A stretch of 64,000 bases of DNA from contig CAZTSI010000003.1 of the NCBI GenBank assembly GCA_964616755.1, positions 62,001 to 126,000 on the forward strand. The letters run 5' to 3'. Made by a program: the position numbers and the translations under genes. The notes beneath the pieces were generated by a model. The model did no database searches. It was not told the origin of the DNA and saw only the letters and a program-made list of their open reading frames with translations. Source of the stretch: CAYNFR01 sp964616755 (GTDB lineage Bacteria > Bacteroidota > Bacteroidia > Chitinophagales > Saprospiraceae). How positions within the stretch are numbered: position 1 is the stretch's first letter; every line of letters begins with the position of its first letter. Positions 18,247-27,643 of this stretch are shown in pieces.

Positions 18247-19182
18247 ATGAACATATTGAACAAGATCGCTTTTGTAATAATATGCCTATCTAAGGCAGCC
18301 ACCAGCAGTGCTCAGCTTTCTCCATCTATGCATTGGTCATTCGATGTCGACACTACAAAAGTGAGGCATTATACTGACAGATCTCGCACTCGTACTAGCT
18401 TAAATCAAGATGCTGCCGTGGGCAATGGTTTTTTGAACTTAAAAGAGTTGGATCAGGCCTTTATTATTCGTGATTGGCAGCCAGGGTCACGACATGCGCT
18501 GAGTTTTTGGGTGCGTTTTGCCATTGATGATCGGCCAGAAGGAACTCTATTCTCTCGATCGCATTCAACAAAAGACAAAGATGCCTTTTTCTCGTTGGCC
18601 TTAGCCAAGGATCGATCGCTAACTTTGTTTGGCCAAAGTATATCAGGCGCTAAGTATAACTTGAAATCACAGCCCGCAAGTTTGCTAGCTGGCGATTGGT
18701 CTCTTGTGGTCATCAATGTAGATAGTCTATCGTTGGAATTGATCGTCAATGATAAAATGATCGCTAGGACTAGACTGAGCGATCCGATGCCCTTTGGGGT
18801 GAAGATTCCTATATCTATTGGAAGTCGAGTGGATTCGACAGCAATAGACAATGCCTTCATAGGTCAAATTGATGATTTGCGGCTGTACGATCAGAAGCTT
18901 GATGCAGAAGATATAAAAGCACTTCATGCGCAGAGTAATTTAGCAAAACGTGAGCAGATCATTGATGTACATCCGAAGTTGGCATATTATACTTTGTATT
19001 TAAACCAGGCTGACAAGGTTAAGCATTTTCAGATTGAAAATCGCGATGGCGAGTTGAACACGGCAATAGCCCGCGTTAAAGATGGCAAAATTGATATCTC
19101 TTCTTTGACGCCTGGCTCGTACAAGATTTGGTTAGTCAATCAAGAGGGCGAAGTCCTTGAACGCCATTTCGTGAAACTTTAG
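18247..19182 (+). CDS. Secreted LamG / concanavalin A-like domain protein, possible T9SS cargo
   Basis: From ATG 18247 the protein has 311 aa and a signal peptide (MNILNKIAFVIICLSKAATS, then SAQ). Residues about 25-225 form a LamG-like jelly roll: MHWSFDVD, HALSFWVRFAID, ALAKDRSLTLFG, IGQIDDLRLYDQKLDAEDIKAL are the classic strand and end motifs of the LamG/Laminin_G_3 fold. The last 70 residues (YTLYLNQADKVKHFQI, then ITPGS-like LTPGSYKIWLVNQEGEVLERHFVKL region) resemble a type A sorting domain. It likely binds a carbohydrate or protein outside the cell. An upstream in-frame ATG at 18217 is less likely because it breaks the signal peptide. Confidence 0.8.
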   Translation: MNILNKIAFVIICLSKAATSSAQLSPSMHWSFDVDTTKVRHYTDRSRTRTSLNQDAAVGNGFLNLKELDQAFIIRDWQPGSRHALSFWVRFAIDDRPEGTLFSRSHSTKDKDAFFSLALAKDRSLTLFGQSISGAKYNLKSQPASLLAGDWSLVVINVDSLSLELIVNDKMIARTRLSDPMPFGVKIPISIGSRVDSTAIDNAFIGQIDDLRLYDQKLDAEDIKALHAQSNLAKREQIIDVHPKLAYYTLYLNQADKVKHFQIENRDGELNTAIARVKDGKIDISSLTPGSYKIWLVNQEGEVLERHFVKL

Positions 19183-19268
19183 TCGTTTTTTACGTTTAAC
19201 CCCATATCTGCTTCGTTATATTAATCTTAGCGGGGTGGATAGGCTCTGTGAATAATAAAAAGTCTTTT

Positions 19269-20672
19269 ATGAAAGCTCAATTATCTTGGTCTGTTACTGT
19301 ATGTGCCTTACTCTTGTTTGCCTGCAATAGTCTCGTTTCTTTTGCCGAAAACGCTCCAACCGAGAAAAACTATCAGGAATACTGTGCCTCTTGTCATGGA
19401 CAAAAGGTAGAGGCGTTTGTCGATCGTCCCAATTGGAAGAATGGGGCGTCAAAAGAAGATATCAGTCGAGTTATCAAAGATGGATTGACTGATGATGGCA
19501 TGCCAGCCTTTGGTGGGGTGTTGAGTGACGCGGAAATTTCTTCATTGACAGATTACATATTGACAGCAAGCAGTCGCATACAATCGTATGATTTTGGAAA
19601 AATTGAAGAGCCCTTTTCAGCTACATCTGAGGGGAAGAAATTTGCCCTAGAGTTAATGACATCAGCTGTGGACGAGCCTTGGGGTATCGTGCAGTTACCA
19701 GATGAATCTTTACTTATCACGGAGAAGGCGGGTAAACTATACAAAATAGAAAAGGATGGATCTGTGAATGAAATAGGAGGAGTGCCAAAAGTTCGTTATC
19801 GCAGCCAAGGCGGGTTAATGGATGTGATTTTACATCCTGACTATTCTGCTAATCAAATTGTCTATTTGAGTTATTCTAAACCTCATCCGCAAGATGACAA
19901 TAAGAGCACAACGGCAATATATATGGCTACAATGTTCCAAAATCAACTCATCGATGGAAAGGACATTTTCATAGCTGAACCCTATTTTTCGACCGCTCAC
20001 CATTACGGTTCACGAATGACTTTTGATAATCAAGGCAAGTTGTTTGTGTCTGTCGGGGATAGAGGACTCGAGAATGAAAATCCGCAAAGTTTACAACGAG
20101 ATGGAGGCAAAATACATCGTTTGAATTGGGACGGTACGATACCTGAGGATAATCCTTTTTTTAATGCCTCTGATATTAGAAAGTCTATTTATTCATTCGG
20201 TCATCGAAATCCACAGGGTCTTATTTATGACAGAACTAATGACCGTTTATACGACAATGAGCATGGTCCTCGTGGTGGGGATGAGATAAATTTGATCAAG
20301 CCGGGCGCTAACTATGGCTGGCCTATTATTACCTACGGAATAAATTATAACGGCACCAAAATCACAGATCAAACGCATAAAGAAGGCATGGAGCAGCCCA
20401 TTTTTCACTGGACACCTTCTATAGGGGTGTGTGGTATGGGTTTTGTTAGTAGTGACCGTTATCCCGCATGGAAGGGGGATATTTTATCTGGATCTTTAAA
20501 ATATAATTATCTTGATCGAACGGTGTTAAACGAGCATGGTGAATTCGTGCGTCAAGAGAAGCTTTTTCCGACTTCAGGTCGACTTCGAAGCATCTATGAG
20601 GGTGTCGATGGGTATATTTATCTAGGCTACGAGAAGCCGGGGAAAGTATATCGAATCGTGCCTAAGAAATAA
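19269..20672 (+). CDS. Cytochrome c fused to PQQ-dependent sugar dehydrogenase domain (GSDH)
   Basis: From ATG 19269 (a GTG at 19248 is the alternative) it has 467 aa. The N-terminal signal has a lipobox-like LFAC with Cys19, so it may be a lipoprotein. Residues about 33-95 are a class I cytochrome c: CASCH (Cys39, Cys42, His43) and GMPAFGG with the probable Met ligand. Residues about 120-465 are a soluble glucose/sorbosone dehydrogenase six-bladed propeller: EPWGIVQLPDESLLITEKAG, RSQGGLMDVILHPDY, SVGDRG, FGHRNPQGL, NEHGPRGGDEIN and GANYGWP are hallmark stretches. It probably oxidises a sugar in the periplasm and passes electrons through its own haem. Donor unknown. Confidence 0.92.
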   Translation: MKAQLSWSVTVCALLLFACNSLVSFAENAPTEKNYQEYCASCHGQKVEAFVDRPNWKNGASKEDISRVIKDGLTDDGMPAFGGVLSDAEISSLTDYILTASSRIQSYDFGKIEEPFSATSEGKKFALELMTSAVDEPWGIVQLPDESLLITEKAGKLYKIEKDGSVNEIGGVPKVRYRSQGGLMDVILHPDYSANQIVYLSYSKPHPQDDNKSTTAIYMATMFQNQLIDGKDIFIAEPYFSTAHHYGSRMTFDNQGKLFVSVGDRGLENENPQSLQRDGGKIHRLNWDGTIPEDNPFFNASDIRKSIYSFGHRNPQGLIYDRTNDRLYDNEHGPRGGDEINLIKPGANYGWPIITYGINYNGTKITDQTHKEGMEQPIFHWTPSIGVCGMGFVSSDRYPAWKGDILSGSLKYNYLDRTVLNEHGEFVRQEKLFPTSGRLRSIYEGVDGYIYLGYEKPGKVYRIVPKK

Positions 20673-20684
20673 CGATAGAAATTT

Positions 20685-21734
20685 TTAGAAACTACATAGA
20701 TGAAGTTTGGAAGGATTGACGTTTCCTTCTACAAATGCATGATATAGTTGCTCTATAGCGGCTACGCCTACGTGCTTTTCGAGCGCAAAAAATCGCTTGC
20801 TGTCTTCAATGAACCCCACCATTGAGACTCTCATTTCTTCGTTAGCCGCCCCAAAACCACGTTCTTTATAGAATACATTCGCTACATCAGGAGCGAAGAA
20901 AAATTCACCCAGACTCTTGTTCTTAGACATATTGTATTTATCCCAATCCGCTAATCCGATAAGATTGGTGAACAGTAAATTTGTGCCCAAGAGTTCATGA
21001 AGAGCCATGAGTGTATCAGTATTGCCAGAGAAATCAATAACCACCGTATGGGACATTTCCAAAGACGCTATCTGGTCGTAAGGAAATACCTCGTCATAGT
21101 AGCCTGTTTTTTGGACAAATGGCACATTATGCGTAGAACTCAAACCTATAGTCCGAATATCTTTGTTGCGCAATAAAAAGGCCAAGCTCAATGCCGTTTT
21201 GCTCGAAGCGCTCGTTAGAACTATTTGCTTCGCTTGATGATAGTCAGATAGCTGAAGAGAATAATCGATCAAGAATGAGGTCAAAAATAATGGCCGAATG
21301 CTTGGAAAATAATCAGATAGTCCAAACTCATTTCCGGCTAGAGAATAGGTGTTATAAACAGACGCCAATTTAGAGCGCTGAGATGACCCTTCCATAAAGA
21401 TAGATGCATTGACCGGTGTTGGGGTCAAAGTAGCATATTGAGCCATAGGAAAATATCCATAATATCTGCTATTCACAGCAATGGACGGGTGCTTAGATCC
21501 TACTACTCGTCCATATCCCCAGACAGGCACAATACCCCAAGGTGGGTCCGTGGGGTAGAAATCCCAATATCGCAATATTTCTCCTATGGCAGCATAGGTG
21601 ATATTATTAGCTGTGAGGGCAAATTTTTCAACGATTAAAGAGATTTGGCCGTCTGCGATCTCAGGAGTATTGAGCGTTCTCGATCGGGTCTTGGCTATAT
21701 CTGGCCTTTGCACTTCTAAAACTTTGTTGATCAT
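20685..21734 (-). CDS. DUF2855 family protein
   Basis: 349 aa, no signal peptide. The pattern VEKFALTANNITYAAIGEILRYWDFYP, WGIVPVWGYGRVVGSKHP and YYGYFPMAQY is that of DUF2855, a family distantly related to medium-chain dehydrogenases/reductases. A Rossmann-like middle (QIVLTSASSKTALSLAFLL) is preserved. LLFTNLIGLADWD and FFAPDVANVFYKERG follow in the family order. The enzymatic role is not established; a nearby role in fatty-acid or polyketide chemistry is sometimes suspected but nothing here supports it. The gene is convergent with the sugar dehydrogenase and divergent from the PhyH gene. Confidence 0.88.
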   Translation of the reverse strand: MINKVLEVQRPDIAKTRSRTLNTPEIADGQISLIVEKFALTANNITYAAIGEILRYWDFYPTDPPWGIVPVWGYGRVVGSKHPSIAVNSRYYGYFPMAQYATLTPTPVNASIFMEGSSQRSKLASVYNTYSLAGNEFGLSDYFPSIRPLFLTSFLIDYSLQLSDYHQAKQIVLTSASSKTALSLAFLLRNKDIRTIGLSSTHNVPFVQKTGYYDEVFPYDQIASLEMSHTVVIDFSGNTDTLMALHELLGTNLLFTNLIGLADWDKYNMSKNKSLGEFFFAPDVANVFYKERGFGAANEEMRVSMVGFIEDSKRFFALEKHVGVAAIEQLYHAFVEGNVNPSKLHLCSF

Positions 21735-21794
21735 GTTTTTATACGTTTGAATAATCCTGAAATTTTTATCTTTAGGAAGTTATAAATTAGTTGA

Positions 21795-22622
21795 ATGAAA
21801 ACAAGCACTAATCCAAATTCAGGCGCTCATCGTCGTGAAGGTAAACAATACCTTATTACTCCCGAAGAGATTTTGCAATATAATGAGCAGGGATATCTTG
21901 TCCTAAACGATTTTTTAACCGAAAAGGAATTGGCCTTTCTTGATCCTTGGTTTGATCATTTTGTGGCGGGTAAAGAACCTAATATGGGGCGTGACTTCTG
22001 TGATATGTCGCAGCCCTATGGTACTCCTATAGAAGAATTTAGGCTCGTCAATGCCATGCTTCCAAGCAAATATCGACCAGAATTAGCCAATAATATTTAT
22101 TGGCAAGTAGCACAGTCGGTAGTGGATCAACTATATGAGGGCACTGGGGTGATGGACTATGAACAGTTTCTGGCTAAAAAGCCACAAAAGGCTAAGGCAG
22201 AGTTTGCGATGCATCAAGATTTGGGTTATTGGCCTAAAACACAGAATACATGGACAGCTACTTTTTCATTAGCACTAAGTCATTCGGGCATTGACAATGG
22301 TTGTTTGCAAGTAGTGCCTGGTACGAATAAAGAGCGAGTTCTCCGTTCTCATCGTCCAATGGGTAACGGAAGAGAAGATAGCCATACACTGGTTATCGAT
22401 TCAAAACCAACCGATGAAGTCGTGTATCTACCTGTGAAAAGAGGATCGGTTACGATACATGACGAGCGTATAGTTCATGGTTCGGGGGGCAATATTTCTT
22501 CTGAGTGGCGTAAGACTTATGTCATGGCGTTTAGGGATATTCACACTGTACAAGATGAGCGAGCTATGGGCTTTACTCATTCGCATAATGATACCGTGAA
22601 ATGGGACGAGATCATACATTGA
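21795..22622 (+). CDS. Phytanoyl-CoA dioxygenase (PhyH) family Fe(II)/2-oxoglutarate oxygenase
   Basis: 275 aa, cytoplasmic. The PhyH fold is shown by the N-terminal EILQYNEQGYLVLNDFLTEKEL, the metal-binding HxD as MHQDLGYWP (about His134, Asp136), the middle CLQVVPGTNKERVL, and the distal His in ERIVHGSGGN followed by Arg in SSEWRKTY that would bind 2-oxoglutarate. Bacterial members hydroxylate diverse small molecules, for example ectoine or natural-product intermediates; substrate is unknown here. It is divergent from DUF2855 with a 60-base spacer, a pair that may share regulation. Confidence 0.88.
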   Translation: MKTSTNPNSGAHRREGKQYLITPEEILQYNEQGYLVLNDFLTEKELAFLDPWFDHFVAGKEPNMGRDFCDMSQPYGTPIEEFRLVNAMLPSKYRPELANNIYWQVAQSVVDQLYEGTGVMDYEQFLAKKPQKAKAEFAMHQDLGYWPKTQNTWTATFSLALSHSGIDNGCLQVVPGTNKERVLRSHRPMGNGREDSHTLVIDSKPTDEVVYLPVKRGSVTIHDERIVHGSGGNISSEWRKTYVMAFRDIHTVQDERAMGFTHSHNDTVKWDEIIH

Positions 22623-22635
22623 TTGGGTTTTGGGC

Positions 22636-22662
22636 AAAAAAAAGACCCACTGAAAAGTGGGC
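22636..22662 (-). terminator. Rho-independent terminator of the cold-shock gene
   Basis: On the minus strand GCCCACT pairs with AGTGGG around a TTTC loop and is followed by TCTTTTTTTT. It lies right after the cold-shock gene stop codon at 22691. A T-rich stretch on the plus-strand side suggests it could also end the PhyH transcript. Confidence 0.85.
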
Positions 22663-22690
22663 CTATCGATAATTTTTTGAAAGCGGAATG

Positions 22691-22882
22691 TTAAATTACT
22701 TTAACATTTATAGCATTTAAACCTTTTCTACCTTCTTGTAAATCGAATTCAACACTATCCCCCTCGCGAATTTCATCGACGAGACCAGATACGTGAACGA
22801 AATGCTCTTTATTAGAGCCGTCTTCTGAGATAAACCCAAAACCTTTGGAATCATTGAAGAACTTAACTTTGCCTGTTTGCAT
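22691..22882 (-). CDS. Cold-shock domain protein (CspA family)
   Basis: 63 aa from ATG 22882. The sequence MQTGKVKFFNDSKGFGFISEDG carries both RNA-binding motifs (KGFGFI and the HFVHVSGL stretch) of the OB-fold cold-shock domain, and ends in GLNAINVKVI. The frame continues to an ATG at 22936, but that extension is out of character for the family and overlaps a -7-like TAACTTCG on the minus strand. These proteins act as nucleic-acid chaperones. The terminator is immediately downstream, so it is a monocistronic gene. Confidence 0.95.
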   Translation of the reverse strand: MQTGKVKFFNDSKGFGFISEDGSNKEHFVHVSGLVDEIREGDSVEFDLQEGRKGLNAINVKVI

Positions 22883-22944
22883 TATAAAAAATTTATTATT
22901 ACTTATTAGTGCGAAGTTAGGTGCTTTGTAGGACAATGATATTT

Positions 22945-23814
22945 TTATTTTTCATGCACCTTCAAAAGTGGTTGGCGAATTCTCGAAATCAAGAAGCTTG
23001 AAACGATTATCATCGCCCCACCAATCATCATGGCGATGCTCAGTTGTTCACCAAAAAACAAATAACTAAACAAAACGGTGCTCACTACCTCTAGATACAT
23101 CATGGCAGCGGCATATGTAGCTTTAAGATACTTTAAGGCAAAGAAAAACAATCCGAACACCCCCAATCCAATGATACTTGCATAGCTTATAGCAATGAGC
23201 AAATGTCGAGGAATAATATCGGGCGCATTGAGAATAAAAAAGGGCAAGAACAACACAGCCCCGGCCATATTTTGATACAAGATGATTTGATTTCTATGGT
23301 AGCGATGAGCTTCGGACTTAAACAATACAACTGTCATAGCATATCCAATGGCTGATAGAATGGCGGCCATCATACCTAAGAAGTCCCTATCATTAAAGCT
23401 AAATTCTCTTTCAGAATAGGTTGTTATCAACCCTATAAATGATACAAATAGTAAGTACAAGTGATATCGACTGATTCCCTCTTTGAGGTAGTATGCGCCA
23501 AATAGCGCAGCAAAGATGGGCCAAGTGTAGAATAGGATTACGGCATTGCCCATCGAAGTAAAAATGAAGGCAATTAAGTAGAAATAGAGTCGAATGGCAT
23601 TGATGATGGACGCGGTCATCATTTTTGACATATTCCCTTGCCACAAGGGCATTTTTTGCCATTTTATCCATATTAACAAGACAACCGTTGGTATTACTCC
23701 TCTTACCCACGCAATAGCCGTTGGACTTATACTTGTCATTGACTTAATGAAAAGTCCATTTGTCCCAGCAATAGTCGCGGCAAGGATTAGGGCAAGTAAG
23801 GCCTTTTGGTGCAT
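22945..23814 (-). CDS. EamA/DMT family transporter
   Basis: 289 aa with ten predicted membrane segments arranged as two EamA repeats. The first repeat shows TIAGTNGLFIKSM and AIAWVRGVIPTVVLL; the second shows GYAMTVVLFKSEAHR and the closing PTAAxxY-like LKATYAAAMMYLEVVSTVLFSYLFFGE, the standard EamA ending. The family exports amino acids, nucleosides or drugs, substrate not predictable. The frame reaches a TTG at 23844, but ATG 23814 begins at the first membrane helix and a near -7 element (TAATTTG) lies just upstream, so 23814 is chosen. Confidence 0.88.
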   Translation of the reverse strand: MHQKALLALILAATIAGTNGLFIKSMTSISPTAIAWVRGVIPTVVLLIWIKWQKMPLWQGNMSKMMTASIINAIRLYFYLIAFIFTSMGNAVILFYTWPIFAALFGAYYLKEGISRYHLYLLFVSFIGLITTYSEREFSFNDRDFLGMMAAILSAIGYAMTVVLFKSEAHRYHRNQIILYQNMAGAVLFLPFFILNAPDIIPRHLLIAISYASIIGLGVFGLFFFALKYLKATYAAAMMYLEVVSTVLFSYLFFGEQLSIAMMIGGAMIIVSSFLISRIRQPLLKVHEK

Positions 23815-23992
23815 GTTAGATAAATTGGTGACAATAAGGTGCAAATTATCCTTTGTTCAGCTATTCAGAAACTCCTTCTGCGAACTCTTGTAGATGATTA
23901 AAGAGAATTGTCCTAATTATAAGTAAGAAGTAGCATTAAATTAGAATTTTAAAATGTAGTGCTTTAGGCGGCGGATAAGTAAAGGCTTAAGT

Positions 23993-24000
23993 TAGCTTTG
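23993..24000 (+). promoter_or_regulatory. -7 box for the LysE-family gene
   Basis: TAGCTTTG matches TAnnTTTG exactly and ends 24 bases before the ATG at 24025. It argues against an upstream TTG start at 23998, which lies inside the box. Confidence 0.5.
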
Positions 24001-24024
24001 TCTTCACATTTTAATAATGAGTTA

Positions 24025-24624
24025 ATGGAGTTTGTTATTCTAGGATTTCTTGCTGCTTTTATGGGTTTCTTACCCCCAGGAATGCTCAACCTTATTACTG
24101 TCAAAGTATCAATCGCTAGCGATAGATGGCGAGCCTTTCTGTTCAGTCTTGGCGCAGCCACAACGATTGGTATTCAAGGTATGATCGCTACACTTGTCCT
24201 TCATATGTTGGATGAAGGCAGCCCCATTGTAGAAACGTTGAAGTCTTTTGCCATTGTAGTTTTAATGTCCTTAGCCTATTATTTTTATCGACTTTCATTT
24301 AAAAAACAAGGCGAGGGTAAAAATTTGATCTTCAAAAGCACTTTTCTTTCCGGTTTGGTCATGGCTACTTTCAATTTAATTGCTGTGCCTTTTTTTGTAG
24401 GTATATTGATTGCAAGAGGTGCAAGCATTACGTCCTCAGCTACTGTATTGTTTGGACTAGGCACAGCCTCTGGCTCTTTAGCCTTGTTTAGTGTTTATAA
24501 TTTGTCGTCGGCTTATGTGCTAAAAAGAATCGGTGTGGTGACACGAAATATCAACATGATTTTGGCGACGCTTTTTGTCGTGTTAGCTCTTATTCTATTG
24601 ATTCAAAAATTAAAAGGTTTTTAA
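24025..24624 (+). CDS. LysE-family membrane transporter
   Basis: 199 aa from ATG 24025 with about six membrane segments. MEFVILGFLAAFMGFLPPGMLNLITVKVSIASDRWRAF shows the conserved first helix with PPG and the following short loop, typical of LysE/RhtB-type exporters in Bacteroidota. The middle loop (FKKQGEGKN) is charged. These proteins export amino acids or related compounds; no substrate can be named. It stands alone between a divergent DMT transporter and the convergent porin gene. Confidence 0.82.
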   Translation: MEFVILGFLAAFMGFLPPGMLNLITVKVSIASDRWRAFLFSLGAATTIGIQGMIATLVLHMLDEGSPIVETLKSFAIVVLMSLAYYFYRLSFKKQGEGKNLIFKSTFLSGLVMATFNLIAVPFFVGILIARGASITSSATVLFGLGTASGSLALFSVYNLSSAYVLKRIGVVTRNINMILATLFVVLALILLIQKLKGF

Positions 24625-24642
24625 TGTTTACCTTTTTTACGC

Positions 24643-25851
24643 TTAAAAGCGTACAGATAATTGGGAAGTGAACACATAATCATTTTTGAATAATTGATTT
24701 TGCGCGGCATCTTGATATGACATTTTAGCGATGATATCTCGCGTAATTTTATATCCAACGACTAACTCTACTCTCTCTGTCGCGGGAGACCAAGGTCTCT
24801 CCTCATTAATATTGACGATCGGTAAAAGGACGTTATCAAAATTCAGTTGTTCGTATCTTGCGGCGATATAAGCTCCAACCCAAAACGGTAAATTTATCTT
24901 AGTCTCAGCTAACCAATGCGTATTGCCCAATCCTTCTATGGGCTCATAGTTAATTTCATTTTGCGGCAATAAAATAAAGATATATGGGGCTGTCCACTCA
25001 TTACGTAAATATTGGGCGCTAAATTCAAAATAACTATAATTCAAGTTGACATCAACGGCGTAAGCTGTTTGTTTGAATTGATTAAATTGATCATCGGGAA
25101 TGACTTCGTTAATTGTATTTTCGCGATTCAAATACGCCCCATAGCTAAATGAAGCGCCCACTTTTGCCCAGATCACTGGTTTTAGTACCACTCTACCGAT
25201 GAGTGAAACACTACCTTGACCTACTTCTGAATACCCTGATGCTGGACTATTAGTTAAGGCAATATTGTAATCTACTAACTGATCATCTCCATAAGTGCCC
25301 TGAAAGGATATTCCTTGAGTATATCTACGTTGAAAAATGATAGATTGTCCTGCGACAGCATTATAGTTGAGTGGGCCAGCGGGCACATAACCAAAGGTGT
25401 TATCTACTCGTAGATTACGACTACTTGCCAAAGGTAAATTTGCAAAAGGATTATCTGAAGAGAGGAATTTCTTATGATTATATCCAAAGGGTATAATCAT
25501 CCTACCTACCTGAATGGTAAAATCGCTATTCTTTATTGGCTGAATATTTAAATTTATCAATGAGAAGAAAACGTCATGCATTCGCCGTTGACCATAGTGA
25601 TCCGACTGGAGCGCCACATCAAACCAAATTTTATCAGAGAATTCTACCGTGCCAAAAAGTCGTGCGTTCGGGATGAACATGCTCCAGTTTTTGTTAGGGG
25701 TCTGATTGACAAGGATATTGGCGTTATCACCGGCTTTTCTGATTTCTAAATCAACCAGTCCACCCCAACTTATTTCTTGAGCCGCACCTCTCAGTGCAAA
25801 AGTTAAGCTGAATAGAAGTAAGCTTTTTTTAAATGTAAATAGTGTTTTCAT
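24643..25851 (-). CDS. Porin-like outer-membrane beta-barrel protein
   Basis: 402 aa with signal peptide MKTLFTFKKSLLLFSLTFALRGAAQ. The mature part is a run of amphipathic beta strands: ISWGGLVDLEIRKAG, WFDVALQSDHYGQRRMHDVFF, DFTIQVGRMIIPFGY, YFEFSAQYLRNEW, ERVELVVGYKITRD, and it ends with QLSVRF, a C-terminal Phe typical of barrel proteins. The layout resembles phosphate-selective (OprP/OprO-type) porins, but substrate is not shown. It is the last gene of the cupredoxin-cyclase-porin operon (23-base gap to the cyclase). Confidence 0.85.
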   Translation of the reverse strand: MKTLFTFKKSLLLFSLTFALRGAAQEISWGGLVDLEIRKAGDNANILVNQTPNKNWSMFIPNARLFGTVEFSDKIWFDVALQSDHYGQRRMHDVFFSLINLNIQPIKNSDFTIQVGRMIIPFGYNHKKFLSSDNPFANLPLASSRNLRVDNTFGYVPAGPLNYNAVAGQSIIFQRRYTQGISFQGTYGDDQLVDYNIALTNSPASGYSEVGQGSVSLIGRVVLKPVIWAKVGASFSYGAYLNRENTINEVIPDDQFNQFKQTAYAVDVNLNYSYFEFSAQYLRNEWTAPYIFILLPQNEINYEPIEGLGNTHWLAETKINLPFWVGAYIAARYEQLNFDNVLLPIVNINEERPWSPATERVELVVGYKITRDIIAKMSYQDAAQNQLFKNDYVFTSQLSVRF

Positions 25852-25874
25852 TTTTTTTGTGTTGATACTTGAAA

Positions 25875-27629
25875 TTAATTATATGAAAAGTCGACGGAGA
25901 ATATGGTAATCGGTTTTTCAATGCCTTTTACAAAAATGGGTTCTCTGTGATGGAGGAGTATTGTTCTATTGAGATGTTTGGCAGTATGTTCGCTGACCAA
26001 AATTTGATGTGCCTCAGCTTGAGAGCAAATGCGTGCTCCTAGATTTACATGATTTCCAAGAACGGTAAAGTCCATTCGCTCATCGGATCCCATTGCGCCC
26101 ATAACCACCGTGCCTGTATTTATGCCGATACCGATGCCAATTTCATCTCCAGCAAAAGCACGAATTTTTTCTTTAGCTAATTGTTGTATTTCGATAGCGG
26201 CCTGTACTGCCCTATTTTCTTTATTATCACCTTCAAATATGGCCACTAATTCGTCTCCAACAAACTTGTCTATATCCCCTCCGAATTTCTTTATAATATC
26301 TGCTTGGAAGCTTAACATTTGATTGAGCATCGTAATTACTTCTTCGGGGGGACGTTTTTCGCACCATTTGGTGAATGATCGAATATCTGAAAAAAAAATG
26401 GATAATTCTTTACGTTGGCCGCCAAGATCGCGATCGGTAAGATTTTTTTTGACCGCATCGAGGGTTGCTTTTGAAACAAATTTGAGGATCTCAAATTTTT
26501 CAGCTACACTTTGTTGTAAATTATTAAATGTTTTCGTGAGGAGTCCTAGCTCATCATTCGTTGTAACGTGGACGGGATTTTTATAATCTCCACTCTCCAT
26601 TCTTCTTATCCCCGATACTAATTGATCGATGGGCTTAGTGAAATAATTTGCTAGAATATAACTCACTAAAATTGAAAAAATAATGCCTATAAGTCCTAAG
26701 ATGAAAATACTCTTTTGTAATGAGTATAATTCTTTAAGCCTCTTAGTGTAAGAACTAGCTATTACATAATACGCCATAGGTTGCTCGTCACCCTGGTATA
26801 ATTGAATGGGTGATACAAATACCTGCCAATCTTCATCATGTAAAGGATGAATGAAGCTCTTAGATTGCCCAGTGGTATTTACTTCGATACCGATAGAACT
26901 TATTTTTTTCGAAAGTTCAAGCTTTTCATCTGATGACAATCCGCTAAAAGAGGTGGAAACCAAACTGCCCTGTATGAAAAAGGAAATCTCACTTTCTAAG
27001 TCGTTTGCTAATTGCTGCGCCTCTAAGGCACGAAATGGAAAGCCGTAAGAGAGGGCACCAATGACCATATCTCCAGAAAAAATGGGTATTGATACAACGG
27101 TGTAATATTGACCTGAAACATTCCAAATGGAAGGAGATGTAATATACTCTCCTTGTAGAGCGGCTGATATTCCTGGACGCTCCGCTATCGAAAACCTTGA
27201 CGGAGAATGCGAAGATACTTGCCCTAAAATAACGCCATCGGCATCACTGGCGACGAGTAATCCTGCTGAGTCTATATTTTCAAAATAGCTCTGAGGGATC
27301 ATATCCTCCGGTATGATAGGATCGATATCGAGCAAATAGCGAAACTCATCATTCAACTTTTGATTAACCGTCTGAGCATCTTGAGTCGATACGGCAGCGC
27401 GCAAAGCTGGAGCATCTGCAAGAAGAATGGCCGACTGCGCGAGCTGTCTTGATCGGATTTCTTGGATCCTTCCAAAAATGTCCGCGCGATCCTTAAAGTT
27501 GCGTTGAATATCTTGGTTTATCCGGTTATTGACTTGATAGCTAAGGGCTAATGCTATAAAGAGTACTGTCAGTATTATAGTTAGAGAAGACCCTATGATG
27601 ATTTTCATCCTTATACTAAGACGTGTCAT
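25875..27629 (-). CDS. Membrane-bound adenylate/guanylate cyclase with extracytoplasmic sensor and HAMP domain
   Basis: 584 aa. Two membrane helices (about 8-30 and 306-328) enclose a 270-residue extracytoplasmic sensor resembling a CHASE/Cache module (FGRIQEIRSRQLAQS, SAGLLVASDADGVILGQ, GALSYGF). A HAMP linker follows (NYFTKPIDQLVSGIRRMESGDY), then a class III cyclase domain (about 395-575) with metal ligands in FFSDIRSFTK (near 413) and GGDIDKFVGDELVAIF, and MDFTVLGNHVNLGARI with Asp where adenylate cyclases have it and Lys in DKFVGD, favouring ATP. Product therefore probably cAMP. It sits between the cupredoxin and porin genes (14- and 23-base gaps). Confidence 0.92.
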   Translation of the reverse strand: MTRLSIRMKIIIGSSLTIILTVLFIALALSYQVNNRINQDIQRNFKDRADIFGRIQEIRSRQLAQSAILLADAPALRAAVSTQDAQTVNQKLNDEFRYLLDIDPIIPEDMIPQSYFENIDSAGLLVASDADGVILGQVSSHSPSRFSIAERPGISAALQGEYITSPSIWNVSGQYYTVVSIPIFSGDMVIGALSYGFPFRALEAQQLANDLESEISFFIQGSLVSTSFSGLSSDEKLELSKKISSIGIEVNTTGQSKSFIHPLHDEDWQVFVSPIQLYQGDEQPMAYYVIASSYTKRLKELYSLQKSIFILGLIGIIFSILVSYILANYFTKPIDQLVSGIRRMESGDYKNPVHVTTNDELGLLTKTFNNLQQSVAEKFEILKFVSKATLDAVKKNLTDRDLGGQRKELSIFFSDIRSFTKWCEKRPPEEVITMLNQMLSFQADIIKKFGGDIDKFVGDELVAIFEGDNKENRAVQAAIEIQQLAKEKIRAFAGDEIGIGIGINTGTVVMGAMGSDERMDFTVLGNHVNLGARICSQAEAHQILVSEHTAKHLNRTILLHHREPIFVKGIEKPITIFSVDFSYN

Positions 27630-27643
27630 AGGAGTCGAAGGCT

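Noticed and set aside
18453..18860. 135-codon frame on the minus strand inside the LamG gene
   Set aside because: No family similarity and fully antisense to a well-supported secreted-protein gene.
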